A stretch of 8,588 bases of DNA from an uncultured Bacteroidaceae bacterium (GTDB taxonomy: Bacteria; Bacteroidota; Bacteroidia; Bacteroidales; Bacteroidaceae), in assembly GCA_934364765.1 (NCBI GenBank), contig CAKRMO010000034.1:1-8588 (forward strand). Direction: 5' to 3'. How positions within the stretch are numbered: position 1 is the stretch's first letter; the number at the start of each line of letters is the position of its first letter. This document shows positions 1-6,256 of this stretch, piece by piece. The position numbers were made by a program, and so were the translations under genes. The notes under the pieces are model-generated. The model ran no database searches, had not been told where the DNA came from, and saw only the letters and a program-made list of their open reading frames with translations.

Positions 1-752
1 CCCATGCACGGGCGGACGGTTGCATTGCCAAGGAACTTGCGTATATTCTCCACGGTCTTTGAGCAAGTGTCCGGGTCGCCCGGGCCGTTTGCGAGGAACA
101 AGCCGTCAAATTCCAAATCGTTGAAGTCATAGTCCCATGGCACACGTATAACCTCAACACCCCTGTTTATAAGACAGCGCAAAATATTGTTCTTAACGCC
201 GCAGTCAACAAGAACAACCTTCTTGTCCGCTCCGGAATTGTATCTTATGACTTCCTTGCAAGAAACCTTGCTGACGAAGTTAACCCCGTTATAGTCTGCC
301 GCAGGCACGTTTTCGGGTTCGTCATCAAAAAGTATCTTGCCCATCATCACTCCGTGCTCGCGCAACACTTTTGTAAGCGCACGCGTGTCTATGCCAGTTA
401 TGCCGGGAATATTCTCGCGCTTAAGCCACGAAGCAAGACTCTCCACTGCACTCCAATGGCTGTAGTTTTCGCTATACTCACTCACGATGAGGGCAGACAC
501 ATATATTTTGTCGCTTTCCATATATGTGGCAATGCCGTTCGACTCCACGCTGAAAGGCGGCACTCCGTAGTTGCCAATAAGGGGATATGTAAGCGTCAGC
601 AACTGGCCGGCATAAGACGGGTCTGTCAAACTCTCCGGGTAGCCGGACATTGCTGTGTTGAAAACGACTTCACCTGCCACCGGGTGTTCGGTGCCGAACG
701 AATAACCATGAAATTTCGTTCCGTCGTCTAATAGAAGTGTTACTTTTCTCAT
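1..752 (-). CDS. carA: Carbamoyl-phosphate synthase small (glutaminase) subunit, 3' part missing
   Basis: The small subunit hydrolyses glutamine and passes ammonia to the large subunit CarB, making carbamoyl phosphate for pyrimidines and arginine in the cytosol. The ATG at 752-750 opens MRKVTLLLDDGTKFHG, a typical CarA N-terminus, followed by VVFNTAMSGYPESLTDPSYA and GNYGVP motifs. An amidotransferase start with GPGDP at residues 223-227 is also visible. The frame stays open for 250 codons and leaves the window at RPCMG, just before the expected GICLG block that would carry the catalytic cysteine, so about the last third (family length near 360) is outside. It lies 36 bp downstream of the PurF-like gene on the same strand with no terminator between, so co-transcription is likely. 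In Bacteroidetes carB usually follows; that would lie left of the window. No Shine-Dalgarno sequence is visible. Confidence 0.96.
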   Translation of the reverse strand, partial: MRKVTLLLDDGTKFHGYSFGTEHPVAGEVVFNTAMSGYPESLTDPSYAGQLLTLTYPLIGNYGVPPFSVESNGIATYMESDKIYVSALIVSEYSENYSHWSAVESLASWLKRENIPGITGIDTRALTKVLREHGVMMGKILFDDEPENVPAADYNGVNFVSKVSCKEVIRYNSGADKKVVLVDCGVKNNILRCLINRGVEVIRVPWDYDFNDLEFDGLFLANGPGDPDTCSKTVENIRKFLGNATVRPCM

Positions 753-788
753 TTCGTAATATTTTGGATAGGCCCGCTTGCGCCGGCT

Positions 789-2681
789 TTATTTTTTCTG
801 TTTCAAATATATGTTCTCGAAATAGTCCACAAAAGCCCGGTTCACGCGCCTTACGCCGCCCGGTGTGGGATAGTCTCCGCTGAAATACCAATCGCCCGGA
901 GATTTCGGACACGCCTTGTGAAGTCCGTCTATAGTCTGGAACACAATGGATATATCCGCCTTCACATCCTTAGCTTTAAGCATATCCGCCATTTTGCACG
1001 AAATATCATCATCCGTAAACGGGGCGTATATATCCTTAACGCAGTTCTGCATTTTCTCGTCAGGCAGTCTGAGCTGTTCCTTGCACTTCCTGTAGGTCTC
1101 GGATATTACGTACCGCTTGCCGGCATCGTCAAGCAGGCACATAGCCGCCCTGAAGGCGATGAACTCCTGAAGGCTCGGCATATCTATGCCATAATAGTCC
1201 GGATACCGTATCTGCGGGGCGGAAGAACACACAACTATCCTTTTCGGCTCAAGCCTGTCGAGTATCCTGATTATGCTCTCACGCAAAGTCGTCCCCCTGA
1301 CAATGCTGTCGTCTATGATAACGAGATTGTCAACATTGGGACGCACGCTCCCATACGTTATGTCGTACACGTGCGCCACAAGGTCGTTGCGGCTGTTTCC
1401 CTCGGCTATAAAGGTGCGCATTTTGATGTCTTTCCATGCAACTTTTTCCTGCCGCACGCGTCGGTTGAGAATTTCCGTCAATTCCTCATGGCGGGGGCTG
1501 TGTCCCAAAGCCTCTATCGCCTCAACTTTTTTCTTGTTGAGGTATTCGTTGAAACTCTCTGTCATGCCGTAAAAGGCGGACTCTGCCGTGTTGGGAATGA
1601 AAGAGAAAACCGTGTGGTCAAGGTCTCCATCAACAGCCTTCAATATCTGGTTCAGCAAACCCGCTCCAAGAGCCTTGCGTTCCCGGTATATGTCGGTGTC
1701 GCTTCCGCGACTGAAATAAATCCTTTCAAATGAACAGGCGGCATAACGTTTGGGTTCTATTATCTGCTCAAAACGCACCTCACCGCTCTTGCTTACGATT
1801 ATTGCCTGTCCCGGTTTCAGTTCGTTCACCTTGTCAACGCCCACGTTGAAAGAGGTCTGGATAACCGGACGTTCCGAAGCAACCACAACCTGTTCCTCGT
1901 CCTTATACCAAAAGGCGGGACGTATGCCCCACGGGTCTCTCATGGCGATAGTCTCGCCGCTTCCCGTTATGGCGCAAATCACATAACCGCCATCCCACAA
2001 AGGAGAAGCCTCACGGAACACTTTGGCTATGTCGATATTGTTTTCTATAAACTCAGAAAGTTGCTTTCCCTCGCAGCCTTTGGCCACACCGTCCTTGTAT
2101 ATCCTGTCGTTCTCTCTGTCCAGGCGATGTCCGAGCTGCTCAAGCAGCAAATATGTGTCGGCGTTATAGCGGGGATGCTGTCCCTTCAACGCAAGATGTT
2201 CAAAGACCTCCTCCACATTTGTTATGTTGAAGTTCCCGCACACGCAAAGGTTTCTCGCGGGCCAGCTGTGGCGGCGCAAGAAAGGATGGATATAAGCCAA
2301 GCCGGCACGGCCCGTGGTGGAATACCGCAAATGCCCCATGTAAATCTCACCCGCATAGGGCAGATGCTTTTCGGCATAGGCGGCATCAGCCTCATGCTCG
2401 GCGGAGATGCCGCTGAGCTTGCCCGCAACAGTGCCGAAGATCTCCTGTATGGCAGTGTTTCCCACAGCCCTTTCGCGGTAAATGTATTCCTCTCCCGCAG
2501 GAGCGTTCATTTTCACGCAGGCAAGCCCCGCGCCCTCCTGGCCACGGTTGTGCTGCTTCTCCATCATAAGATAGAGCTTGTTCAACCCGTAACGCCAGGT
2601 GCCGTAATTTTCCTGATAATATGCCAGCGGCTTCAAAAGGCGCACCAGCGCCACGCCGCATTCATGTTTTAGAGGCTCCAT
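789..2681 (-). CDS. purF: Amidophosphoribosyltransferase-like class-II glutamine amidotransferase (long Bacteroidetes form)
   Basis: By family this enzyme transfers glutamine nitrogen to PRPP, the first step of purine synthesis. Seen directly: an N-terminal class-II amidotransferase domain with the catalytic cysteine at residue 8 (KHECGVA), NRGQEGAG (45-52), GHLRYSTTGR (116-125), GNFNITN (149-155) and RDPWGIRPAFW (248-258). A C-terminal phosphoribosyltransferase domain carries the PRPP-binding motif VIIDDSIVRGTT (454-465). At 630 residues it is much longer than ordinary PurF (about 470-500). The usual VPDSG-type loop is replaced by IPNTAESAFYG (362-372), and there are inserts around 90-110, 185-215 and 380-420. 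The C-terminal tail of roughly 120 residues is not part of standard PurF. Cys8 implies either a short propeptide or imperfect processing. This long form sits beside carA in many Bacteroidetes, which usually also have a standard purF, so the precise reaction here is less sure than the fold. The symbol is used in that broad sense. Confidence 0.85.
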   Translation of the reverse strand: MEPLKHECGVALVRLLKPLAYYQENYGTWRYGLNKLYLMMEKQHNRGQEGAGLACVKMNAPAGEEYIYRERAVGNTAIQEIFGTVAGKLSGISAEHEADAAYAEKHLPYAGEIYMGHLRYSTTGRAGLAYIHPFLRRHSWPARNLCVCGNFNITNVEEVFEHLALKGQHPRYNADTYLLLEQLGHRLDRENDRIYKDGVAKGCEGKQLSEFIENNIDIAKVFREASPLWDGGYVICAITGSGETIAMRDPWGIRPAFWYKDEEQVVVASERPVIQTSFNVGVDKVNELKPGQAIIVSKSGEVRFEQIIEPKRYAACSFERIYFSRGSDTDIYRERKALGAGLLNQILKAVDGDLDHTVFSFIPNTAESAFYGMTESFNEYLNKKKVEAIEALGHSPRHEELTEILNRRVRQEKVAWKDIKMRTFIAEGNSRNDLVAHVYDITYGSVRPNVDNLVIIDDSIVRGTTLRESIIRILDRLEPKRIVVCSSAPQIRYPDYYGIDMPSLQEFIAFRAAMCLLDDAGKRYVISETYRKCKEQLRLPDEKMQNCVKDIYAPFTDDDISCKMADMLKAKDVKADISIVFQTIDGLHKACPKSPGDWYFSGDYPTPGGVRRVNRAFVDYFENIYLKQKK

Positions 2682-2731
2682 ATCTCAATTCCACTTTGAC
2701 GCGCACCGCAAAACACGCATCCTTTTCTTTG

Positions 2732-2754
2732 AAAAAACGCCCGGGGTTCCGGGC
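2732..2754 (-). terminator. Strong intrinsic terminator in front of the PurF-like gene
   Basis: Read on the minus strand, GCCCGG (2754-2749), loop AACC, CCGGGC (2744-2739), one G, then six T (2737-2732). This is a textbook Rho-independent terminator: six G/C pairs, tetraloop, U-run. It ends 50 bp before the PurF-like start codon. It may be a second stop for the ribosomal-protein operon, or an attenuator if purF transcription begins upstream of it. Confidence 0.75.
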
Positions 2755-2769
2755 TGCACTTATTATTTG

Positions 2770-2800
2770 CAAAGTTACTCAAAATAACACAGCAAGGACT
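2770..2800 (-). promoter_or_regulatory. Candidate promoter upstream of the PurF-like gene (-7 box only is good)
   Basis: TAACTTTG on the minus strand (2777-2770) matches the Bacteroidetes -7 consensus TANNTTTG, and the same octamer serves at the rpmB promoter. No TTTG lies 19 bp upstream; the nearest resemblance is CTTG, too close at about 14 bp. Transcription from here would start near 2763 and meet the terminator at 2754-2732 almost at once, so the box is either weak, decorative, or part of an attenuated leader. Confidence 0.35.
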
Positions 2801-2812
2801 CGCGTGAGCGCA

Positions 2813-2858
2813 TAAAAAAAGCAAGAACCACGTTTTGCAAACCAACGCTCATTCTTGC
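2813..2858 (-). terminator. Intrinsic terminator of the rpmB-rpmG-DUF4295 operon
   Basis: On the minus strand GCAAGAA (2858-2852) pairs with TTCTTGC (2827-2821), and a run of seven T follows (2820-2814). The 24-nt loop can form a small inner CGTT/AACG stem. It begins 35 bp after the DUF4295 stop codon, where an operon end is expected. Confidence 0.7.
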
Positions 2859-2893
2859 CTCCTTTATTTTTCAAGCAATTTACTTTGCCTTGT

Positions 2894-3052
2894 TTATTTC
2901 TTTAGATGCTCTTTCACTTTTTCATTGGGAATCATCTGCTCGTCAAAAATGTAAGCACCCGTCTTGGGACTCTTGACCATCTTGATCACCTTGGAATAAG
3001 AGCGGCCGTCTTTCTTACCCTCATGAAGGGTTGCAACTACTTTCTTTGCCAT
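2894..3052 (-). CDS. DUF4295 small basic protein, ribosome-associated in Bacteroidetes
   Basis: The ORF encodes 52 residues, starting MAKKVVATLHEGKKDGRSYS and ending KVKEHLKK. It is Lys-rich, with no signal peptide or membrane segment. The sequence and position (third gene after bL28 and bL33, 13 bp after rpmG) match the DUF4295 family, which is found in Bacteroidetes beside rpmB-rpmG. From memory, a protein of this kind was seen as an extra large-subunit protein (bL38) in a Flavobacterium ribosome structure; I am not certain of that equivalence. Basic composition and operon context independently suggest a ribosomal role. In many Bacteroidetes ftsY follows; here a terminator and then the PurF-like gene follow instead. 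Confidence 0.88.
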   Translation of the reverse strand: MAKKVVATLHEGKKDGRSYSKVIKMVKSPKTGAYIFDEQMIPNEKVKEHLKK

Positions 3053-3065
3053 TTCCTAACTGTTT

Positions 3066-3257
3066 TTACTTGATTTCCTTATGAATTGTCATACGCTTGA
3101 GAATGGGGTTGTATTTCTTCAACTCCATACGGTCGGGCGTATTCTTGCGGTTTTTAGTGGTAACATAACGAGATGTTCCGGGCAGCCCGCTGTTCTTCAT
3201 TTCGGTGCACTCCAAAATAACCTGCACCCTATTGCCTTTAGCTTTCTTGCCAGCCAT
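3066..3257 (-). CDS. rpmG: 50S ribosomal protein bL33
   Basis: The ORF encodes 63 residues with the bL33 pattern [33 protein letters not shown] and [17 protein letters not shown]. bL33 sits near the E site of the large subunit. Only one cysteine (in LECTE) is present, so the paired CXXC knuckles of the zinc-binding form are missing: this is the zinc-free (C-minus) type. The start ATG is at 3257-3255, 23 bp after the rpmB stop, with the DUF4295 gene 13 bp downstream, consistent with one transcript. No Shine-Dalgarno sequence is evident, as is usual for this phylum. Confidence 0.97.
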   Translation of the reverse strand: MAGKKAKGNRVQVILECTEMKNSGLPGTSRYVTTKNRKNTPDRMELKKYNPILKRMTIHKEIK

Positions 3258-3280
3258 TTTTATATTCCCTTTCTATATTA

Positions 3281-3541
3281 TTAAGCTATAACCCTGATGT
3301 CCCTCAACTCGCAATAGCCTTTGGCGAGCGCACTGCGGAGAGCTGCATCAAGTCCTACCTTGTTTATTAAACGCAATCCAGCTGCCGAGATAGTGAGGCT
3401 TATCCAGCAGTCCTCTTCGGGATAATAGAATTTCTTTGTAAACAGATTCGCATCAAATGTGCGCTTGGTGCGCAACTTTGAATGCGCAACGTTATTGCCA
3501 CGCATCGCGCGCTTTCCTGTGATTTGACAAATCTTAGACAT
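3281..3541 (-). CDS. rpmB: 50S ribosomal protein bL28
   Basis: The ORF encodes 86 residues beginning [21 protein letters not shown], followed by [20 protein letters not shown] and ending [11 protein letters not shown], a full-length bL28. It is a large-subunit assembly protein. The N-terminus reads CQITGK rather than a CXXC knuckle, so like the adjacent bL33 it belongs to the zinc-independent type. First gene of the operon: a good promoter lies about 70-100 bp upstream, and a leader hairpin lies at 3572-3595. Start ATG is at 3541-3539. Confidence 0.97.
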   Translation of the reverse strand: MSKICQITGKRAMRGNNVAHSKLRTKRTFDANLFTKKFYYPEEDCWISLTISAAGLRLINKVGLDAALRSALAKGYCELRDIRVIA

Positions 3542-3571
3542 TGCTATTTCGTTTTTATTTTTTCGCTACAC

Positions 3572-3595
3572 AGCCGCTTTTCCAACACAGCGGCT
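3572..3595 (-). promoter_or_regulatory. Leader hairpin in the rpmB operon 5' untranslated region
   Basis: AGCCGCT (minus 3595-3589) pairs perfectly with AGCGGCT (3578-3572) around a 10-nt loop. It lies between the promoter (3609-3639) and the rpmB start (3541), so it should be in the transcript. No U-run follows, so it is not a terminator. The heptamer GCTGTGT occurs twice, once in the loop side and once just after the stem. Leader structures of this sort often serve autoregulation of ribosomal-protein operons; that role is inference. Confidence 0.45.
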
Positions 3596-3608
3596 CTCTT
3601 TCGAGGCG

Positions 3609-3639
3609 CAAAGTTACAAAGAATATATTGAACCACAAA
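3609..3639 (-). promoter_or_regulatory. Bacteroidetes-type promoter for rpmB-rpmG-DUF4295
   Basis: On the minus strand TTTG (3639-3636), 19-bp spacer, TAACTTTG (3616-3609): a full match to TTTG-N19-TANNTTTG. Predicted start near 3602 gives a leader of about 60 nt. Confidence 0.7.
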
Positions 3640-3655
3640 CCCATTCAACGAAATT

Positions 3656-3691
3656 TTCCGCACAAAATTCGCATTTCAAGGATTTTCGGAA
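3656..3691 (-). terminator. Weak stem-loop after the DUF262-HNH gene, possible terminator
   Basis: TTCCG (minus 3691-3687) pairs with CGGAA (3660-3656), and AAAAT pairs with ATTTT inside it with a 3-nt bulge. It starts 11 bp after the stop codon, but the following sequence AATTTCG is a poor U-run. It may be only a weak or Rho-assisted end. Confidence 0.3.
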
Positions 3692-3702
3692 CACAACGTC
3701 TA

Positions 3703-4808
3703 TTATCCCGCACCTTTCTCCCTATTGCACTTGCGACACAACATTTGGCAATTGGCTTCCACCGTCTTGCCGCCCTCACACCATGGGATTATGTGGTCGC
3801 CCTCCATTTCTTTATAATTAAAGACTTTTCCGCAAATGGCGCATTTATGTCCTTGCCTTTCGTATGTTGCCAGTTTGATTTTGTCGGAAAATGTTCGGAA
3901 GTTAAGATACTTTTCCTTGCGGCTCAGCACATATTGAATAATCCCTTTTGCACTTTGCAATTCATCATCATCAAGCAATGTTCTTATTTCCCGCTCCATT
4001 GCGTTTCTGTCAAGATGTTTTTCATGATAGCTGTTATACAATTCTCCCCATTCTATTCCTTTTACCACTTTTTCCCTGTCTTTAATTACAAAATACGATT
4101 TCGCCCAATTCACGACTGCCTGAAAATAGTTCCAAAGCGGTATGGCATTTACGTCGTGTTGGTGTTCCGCCATGTACCGGCAGATTTCTGCGTCATCGTC
4201 TTTTCCGTATTCTTTGAGGCATACCCATTTTATTGCCGTTTCCAAGTATTCCTGCCTTATTGTCGAGCCGGAAACCAAAACATTCCCTTCCTTGTAAGCT
4301 ACACACTGCGTCCTTGAAAAATAGCGTTTGGCATCACTCACAAAGCTTCCTGCGTATATTGCGTTGCGCAGCTCTTGGGGCGTCAGTGCTTTTCCGGCAA
4401 TGTTCACCGTCTTAAACCAATCGAGTTTTTCACTGTCAGTGCCGGAACAAACGTAAACCATGAGCCTGTACGAAAGAATACGCTCTTGCTCGTCTTTCTT
4501 CAGGTTATCGAAATATCTGTTTTTATACATAAAGTCCCCATTTACATACTGGCAAATCGAAATAGTGCGCTGCTGTCCGTCAAGCACTTCGTAAGGGACA
4601 TTTGTTTCACCGTCTCTCTTTACCCAATACATGGTGTTTAGCGGAAATCCGTCCCAAACGGTGTTTATTACGGCTTTGCGTTCTCTTTCGCCATACACGA
4701 ACTCACGCTGATACGAAGGGCGGATATCAAGTGTACACCCAGTTCTCCATTGTCCACATAGCTGTCTGTCAGTTCACGAACAGTGATGTTATGTAATTCT
4801 ATATTCAT
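3703..4808 (-). pseudogene. DUF262-HNH nuclease of a restriction-like pair, frameshifted near the 5' end
   Basis: Two frames together make one gene. Frame A starts at ATG 4808-4806 with MNIELHNITVRELTDSYVDN and GELGV, down to about 4734. Frame B carries DIRPSYQREFVYGERERKAV from about 4728 and is open to the stop at 3703. Frame B alone has no ATG before the break, and its first usable codon is a GTG at 4698-4696. Counted from that GTG (331 residues): the DUF262 ParB-like motif DGQQR at 40-44, NIAGKALTPQELRNA (99-113), and a C-terminal HNH/zinc-knuckle nuclease with CAIC (286-289), GDH (300-302), N316 and CRKC (321-324). Relatives, from memory, have about six more residues (GYGGK-like) between GV and LDIRP, so an out-of-frame deletion of roughly 15-20 bp fits. 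The break lies in the palindrome GTGTACAC (4731-4738). DUF262-HNH proteins are DNA nucleases, related to GmrSD/BrxU-type enzymes. The gene begins 8 bp after the methyltransferase stop. A sequencing error remains possible. Confidence 0.75.
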
Positions 4809-4816
4809 GATTATTT

Positions 4817-5854
4817 TTAGTTGTTTGTTTTTCTCCGGATAAGAATGCGGGCGTATATCTCTTTACCCTTTATTGTAAACCTTCTGTTGGGGCGGGGATT
4901 ATCCTTCATGTACCTGTCTATCCCAAGTATTTCAAACTGACTTGGACAATATTTGTCGAGAAAAGTGATTGGCACTCCCATAACGCCGCTGTAATCGCAC
5001 GGTATCTCTCCCGTTTTATTTACATTTACTGCATCGTAATCATCATATTTGCTGTATTCATCGGGGTTATACTTTTTATATAGCACCAATTCTTCTTTTC
5101 GTTTGGGGATTTCGAGATTAGTGAACCAACGCACGCCCTTAACCCTCACAAAACGCTTCCCTTTTTCATCAATCCCACAATTGGCGGCTTTCAACGGGTA
5201 ATCATCAGGGACATTAAACTTTCTGTCTCCCGAATGAATACTTTCGCCAAACCACACCTTATTGTTCATTATCAAAGGGAACACTTCTTTATATGTTACT
5301 GCATTTTGATTTCCTATGATAATGAACTTCTTTTGGTACTCCATAAGCTGCGCAATATATTCCCTGAACAACGAAAATGGCGGATTGGTAACAACAATAT
5401 CGGCTTCTTGCAAAACCTCCACACATTCCCGCGAACGGAAATCACCATTTCCTTCAAGCCGTTTCACAACATCTTTACCGTTTTTGAGAAGAAGCTTTAC
5501 ATCTTCAAGATCCACAGCCCCATCTCCATTATAATCTTTCATTTCTGTAATCTCCACCTTATAGGCATTCCTTTTCGGTTTTTCGTTCATGTCATCGAAG
5601 AGCAGCAGTTCACCACCCGAAATAGGCGAACCATCATAGCACGTGGTTATGAGTTTCTTCAAACCGAATGTATTAAATTGGGCGGCAAAATACTTGAAAA
5701 AGTTGCTTTCATAAGGATCATCGCAATTACACAAAACGGTTTTGCCGACAAAATACTTCCGATAGTGCTTCAATTCGTCTTCTATATCGGAAAGCTGCGT
5801 GTAAAACTCGTCTTTTTTCGCCTTTATGGCATTGGTGAGATTTTTATTGGCCAT
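4817..5854 (-). CDS. EcoRI-family adenine-specific DNA methyltransferase
   Basis: A 345-residue protein that should methylate adenine N6 in a specific DNA site using S-adenosylmethionine. Visible landmarks: KDEFYTQ (14-20), the family block CNCDDPYESNFFKYF (42-56), and the catalytic motif TNPPFSLF (156-163), the NPPF form of motif IV of amino-methyltransferases. Residues 107-118 spell a perfect EF-hand/dockerin-type loop, DYNGDGAVDLED, between these blocks; I recall similar NGDG segments in relatives. The ATG at 5854 is preferred over the in-frame GTG at 5875 because MANKNL plus a short basic stretch is the usual family start. The DUF262-HNH gene follows after 8 bp, so the two form a restriction-modification-like operon with an intact modifier and a broken nuclease. 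The leader is long and highly structured. Whether the recognition site is GAATTC cannot be told from sequence alone. Confidence 0.9.
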   Translation of the reverse strand: MANKNLTNAIKAKKDEFYTQLSDIEDELKHYRKYFVGKTVLCNCDDPYESNFFKYFAAQFNTFGLKKLITTCYDGSPISGGELLLFDDMNEKPKRNAYKVEITEMKDYNGDGAVDLEDVKLLLKNGKDVVKRLEGNGDFRSRECVEVLQEADIVVTNPPFSLFREYIAQLMEYQKKFIIIGNQNAVTYKEVFPLIMNNKVWFGESIHSGDRKFNVPDDYPLKAANCGIDEKGKRFVRVKGVRWFTNLEIPKRKEELVLYKKYNPDEYSKYDDYDAVNVNKTGEIPCDYSGVMGVPITFLDKYCPSQFEILGIDRYMKDNPRPNRRFTIKGKEIYARILIRRKTNN

Positions 5855-5897
5855 GATTGATAATTGTTGAAGCACCGACTATCAATCACGCCATGAC

Positions 5898-6127
5898 ACA
5901 ATAAAAGCGTGATGCTCTTATTGCGTTTAGCTCAGGGGCAGCGTAGGATGGAAACCCCTCCCAACAAATAAGAATGCACCACGCCTATAGCGTGATAGCA
6001 TCGCTCACTCGTTGGGAAAAGGCATCCTCCATACAGACACCTTTCACTTATTATTTCTGTGTTCTTATTTCCAAACAGTTTCCTACGCTTTTGGCTAAAC
6101 GCGAAATAATAGCGAATGCTTTATTGT
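5898..6127. repeat. ~230-bp imperfect inverted repeat in the methyltransferase leader
   Basis: Three 9-bp blocks occur in the same order on the left arm and, inverted, on the right arm: GCGTTTAGC (5923-5931 with 6094-6102), AGCGTAGGA (5940-5948 with 6081-6089) and AAATAAGAA (5966-5974 with 6062-6070). Outside these the similarity continues more loosely: GCTCTTATT on the left against GCTATTATT in the right arm, and ACAATAAA (5898-5905 with 6120-6127). The left arm is 77 bp and the right arm 66 bp. The centre forms its own hairpin: ATGC (5974-5977) with GCAT (5998-6001) and CACGC (5980-5984) with GCGTG (5990-5994). No recombinase or transposase is in the window. It could be a miniature inverted-repeat element, a structured RNA, or a regulatory leader. 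Arms this diverged argue against a freshly inserted element. Confidence 0.7.
5945..6028 (-). other. Competing inner stem inside the inverted repeat (possible RNA switch)
   Basis: A second, incompatible fold is available. AGGATG (5945-5950) pairs with CATCCT (6023-6028) and TCCCAAC (5959-5965) with GTTGGGA (6011-6017), around the same central hairpin. It crosses the AAATAAGAA pairing of the larger repeat and shares bases with its AGCGTAGGA arm, so both folds cannot exist together. A further hairpin, ATCACGC (5885-5891) with GCGTGAT (5907-5913), lies nearer the methyltransferase start, and the same GCGTGAT recurs at 5990-5996. The strand is assigned minus because the methyltransferase leader would run through it. 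Confidence 0.45.
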
Positions 6128-6163
6128 TTACCGATAAGTTATGCCGCCATTTCAGACGGTTTC

Positions 6164-6193
6164 GCAAAGATAATAATTATTTGCAATACCAAA
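6164..6193 (-). promoter_or_regulatory. Candidate promoter for the methyltransferase-nuclease pair
   Basis: Minus strand: TTTG (6193-6190), 18-bp spacer, TATCTTTG (6171-6164), matching TANNTTTG. Start near 6157 would give a leader of about 300 nt that contains the whole inverted repeat. Nothing equally good lies closer to the gene, but a nearer, weaker promoter is not excluded. Confidence 0.5.
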
Positions 6194-6256
6194 CAATACA
6201 GAGTTAAACTAACAATGTAAATACGCATTTGGTAAAATGCAACATTTTCCCTCTCC

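Noticed and set aside
918..1733. 271-codon plus-strand ORF opposite the PurF-like gene, and similar ORFs at 2061-2672 and 3541-4317
   Set aside because: Each mirrors a well-supported minus-strand gene and has no recognisable family or promoter.
2392..2661. Short minus-strand ORFs in other frames of the PurF-like gene (also 2222-2428 and 670-912)
   Set aside because: They overlap the conserved amidotransferase frame completely or nearly so and carry no independent signal.
5234..5860. 208-codon plus-strand ORF opposite the methyltransferase
   Set aside because: It is antisense to a gene with a complete family match and shows no domain of its own.
5923..5945. tRNA-like D-arm text (TTTAGCTCAGGGGCAG)
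   Set aside because: No acceptor stem, anticodon arm or T-arm can be fitted around it on either strand; the segment is explained by the inverted repeat.
5898..6127. Integron attC site or invertible promoter segment
   Set aside because: The GTT/AAC ends are in the wrong order and do not fit the attC consensus. For an inverton the arms are too diverged, no promoter box lies inside, and no recombinase is nearby.
5974..6207. A 77-codon plus-strand ORF across the inverted repeat
   Set aside because: It has no recognisable domain, no promoter of its own, and follows the repeat symmetry rather than coding constraint. It might be an interspersed repeat translated by chance.
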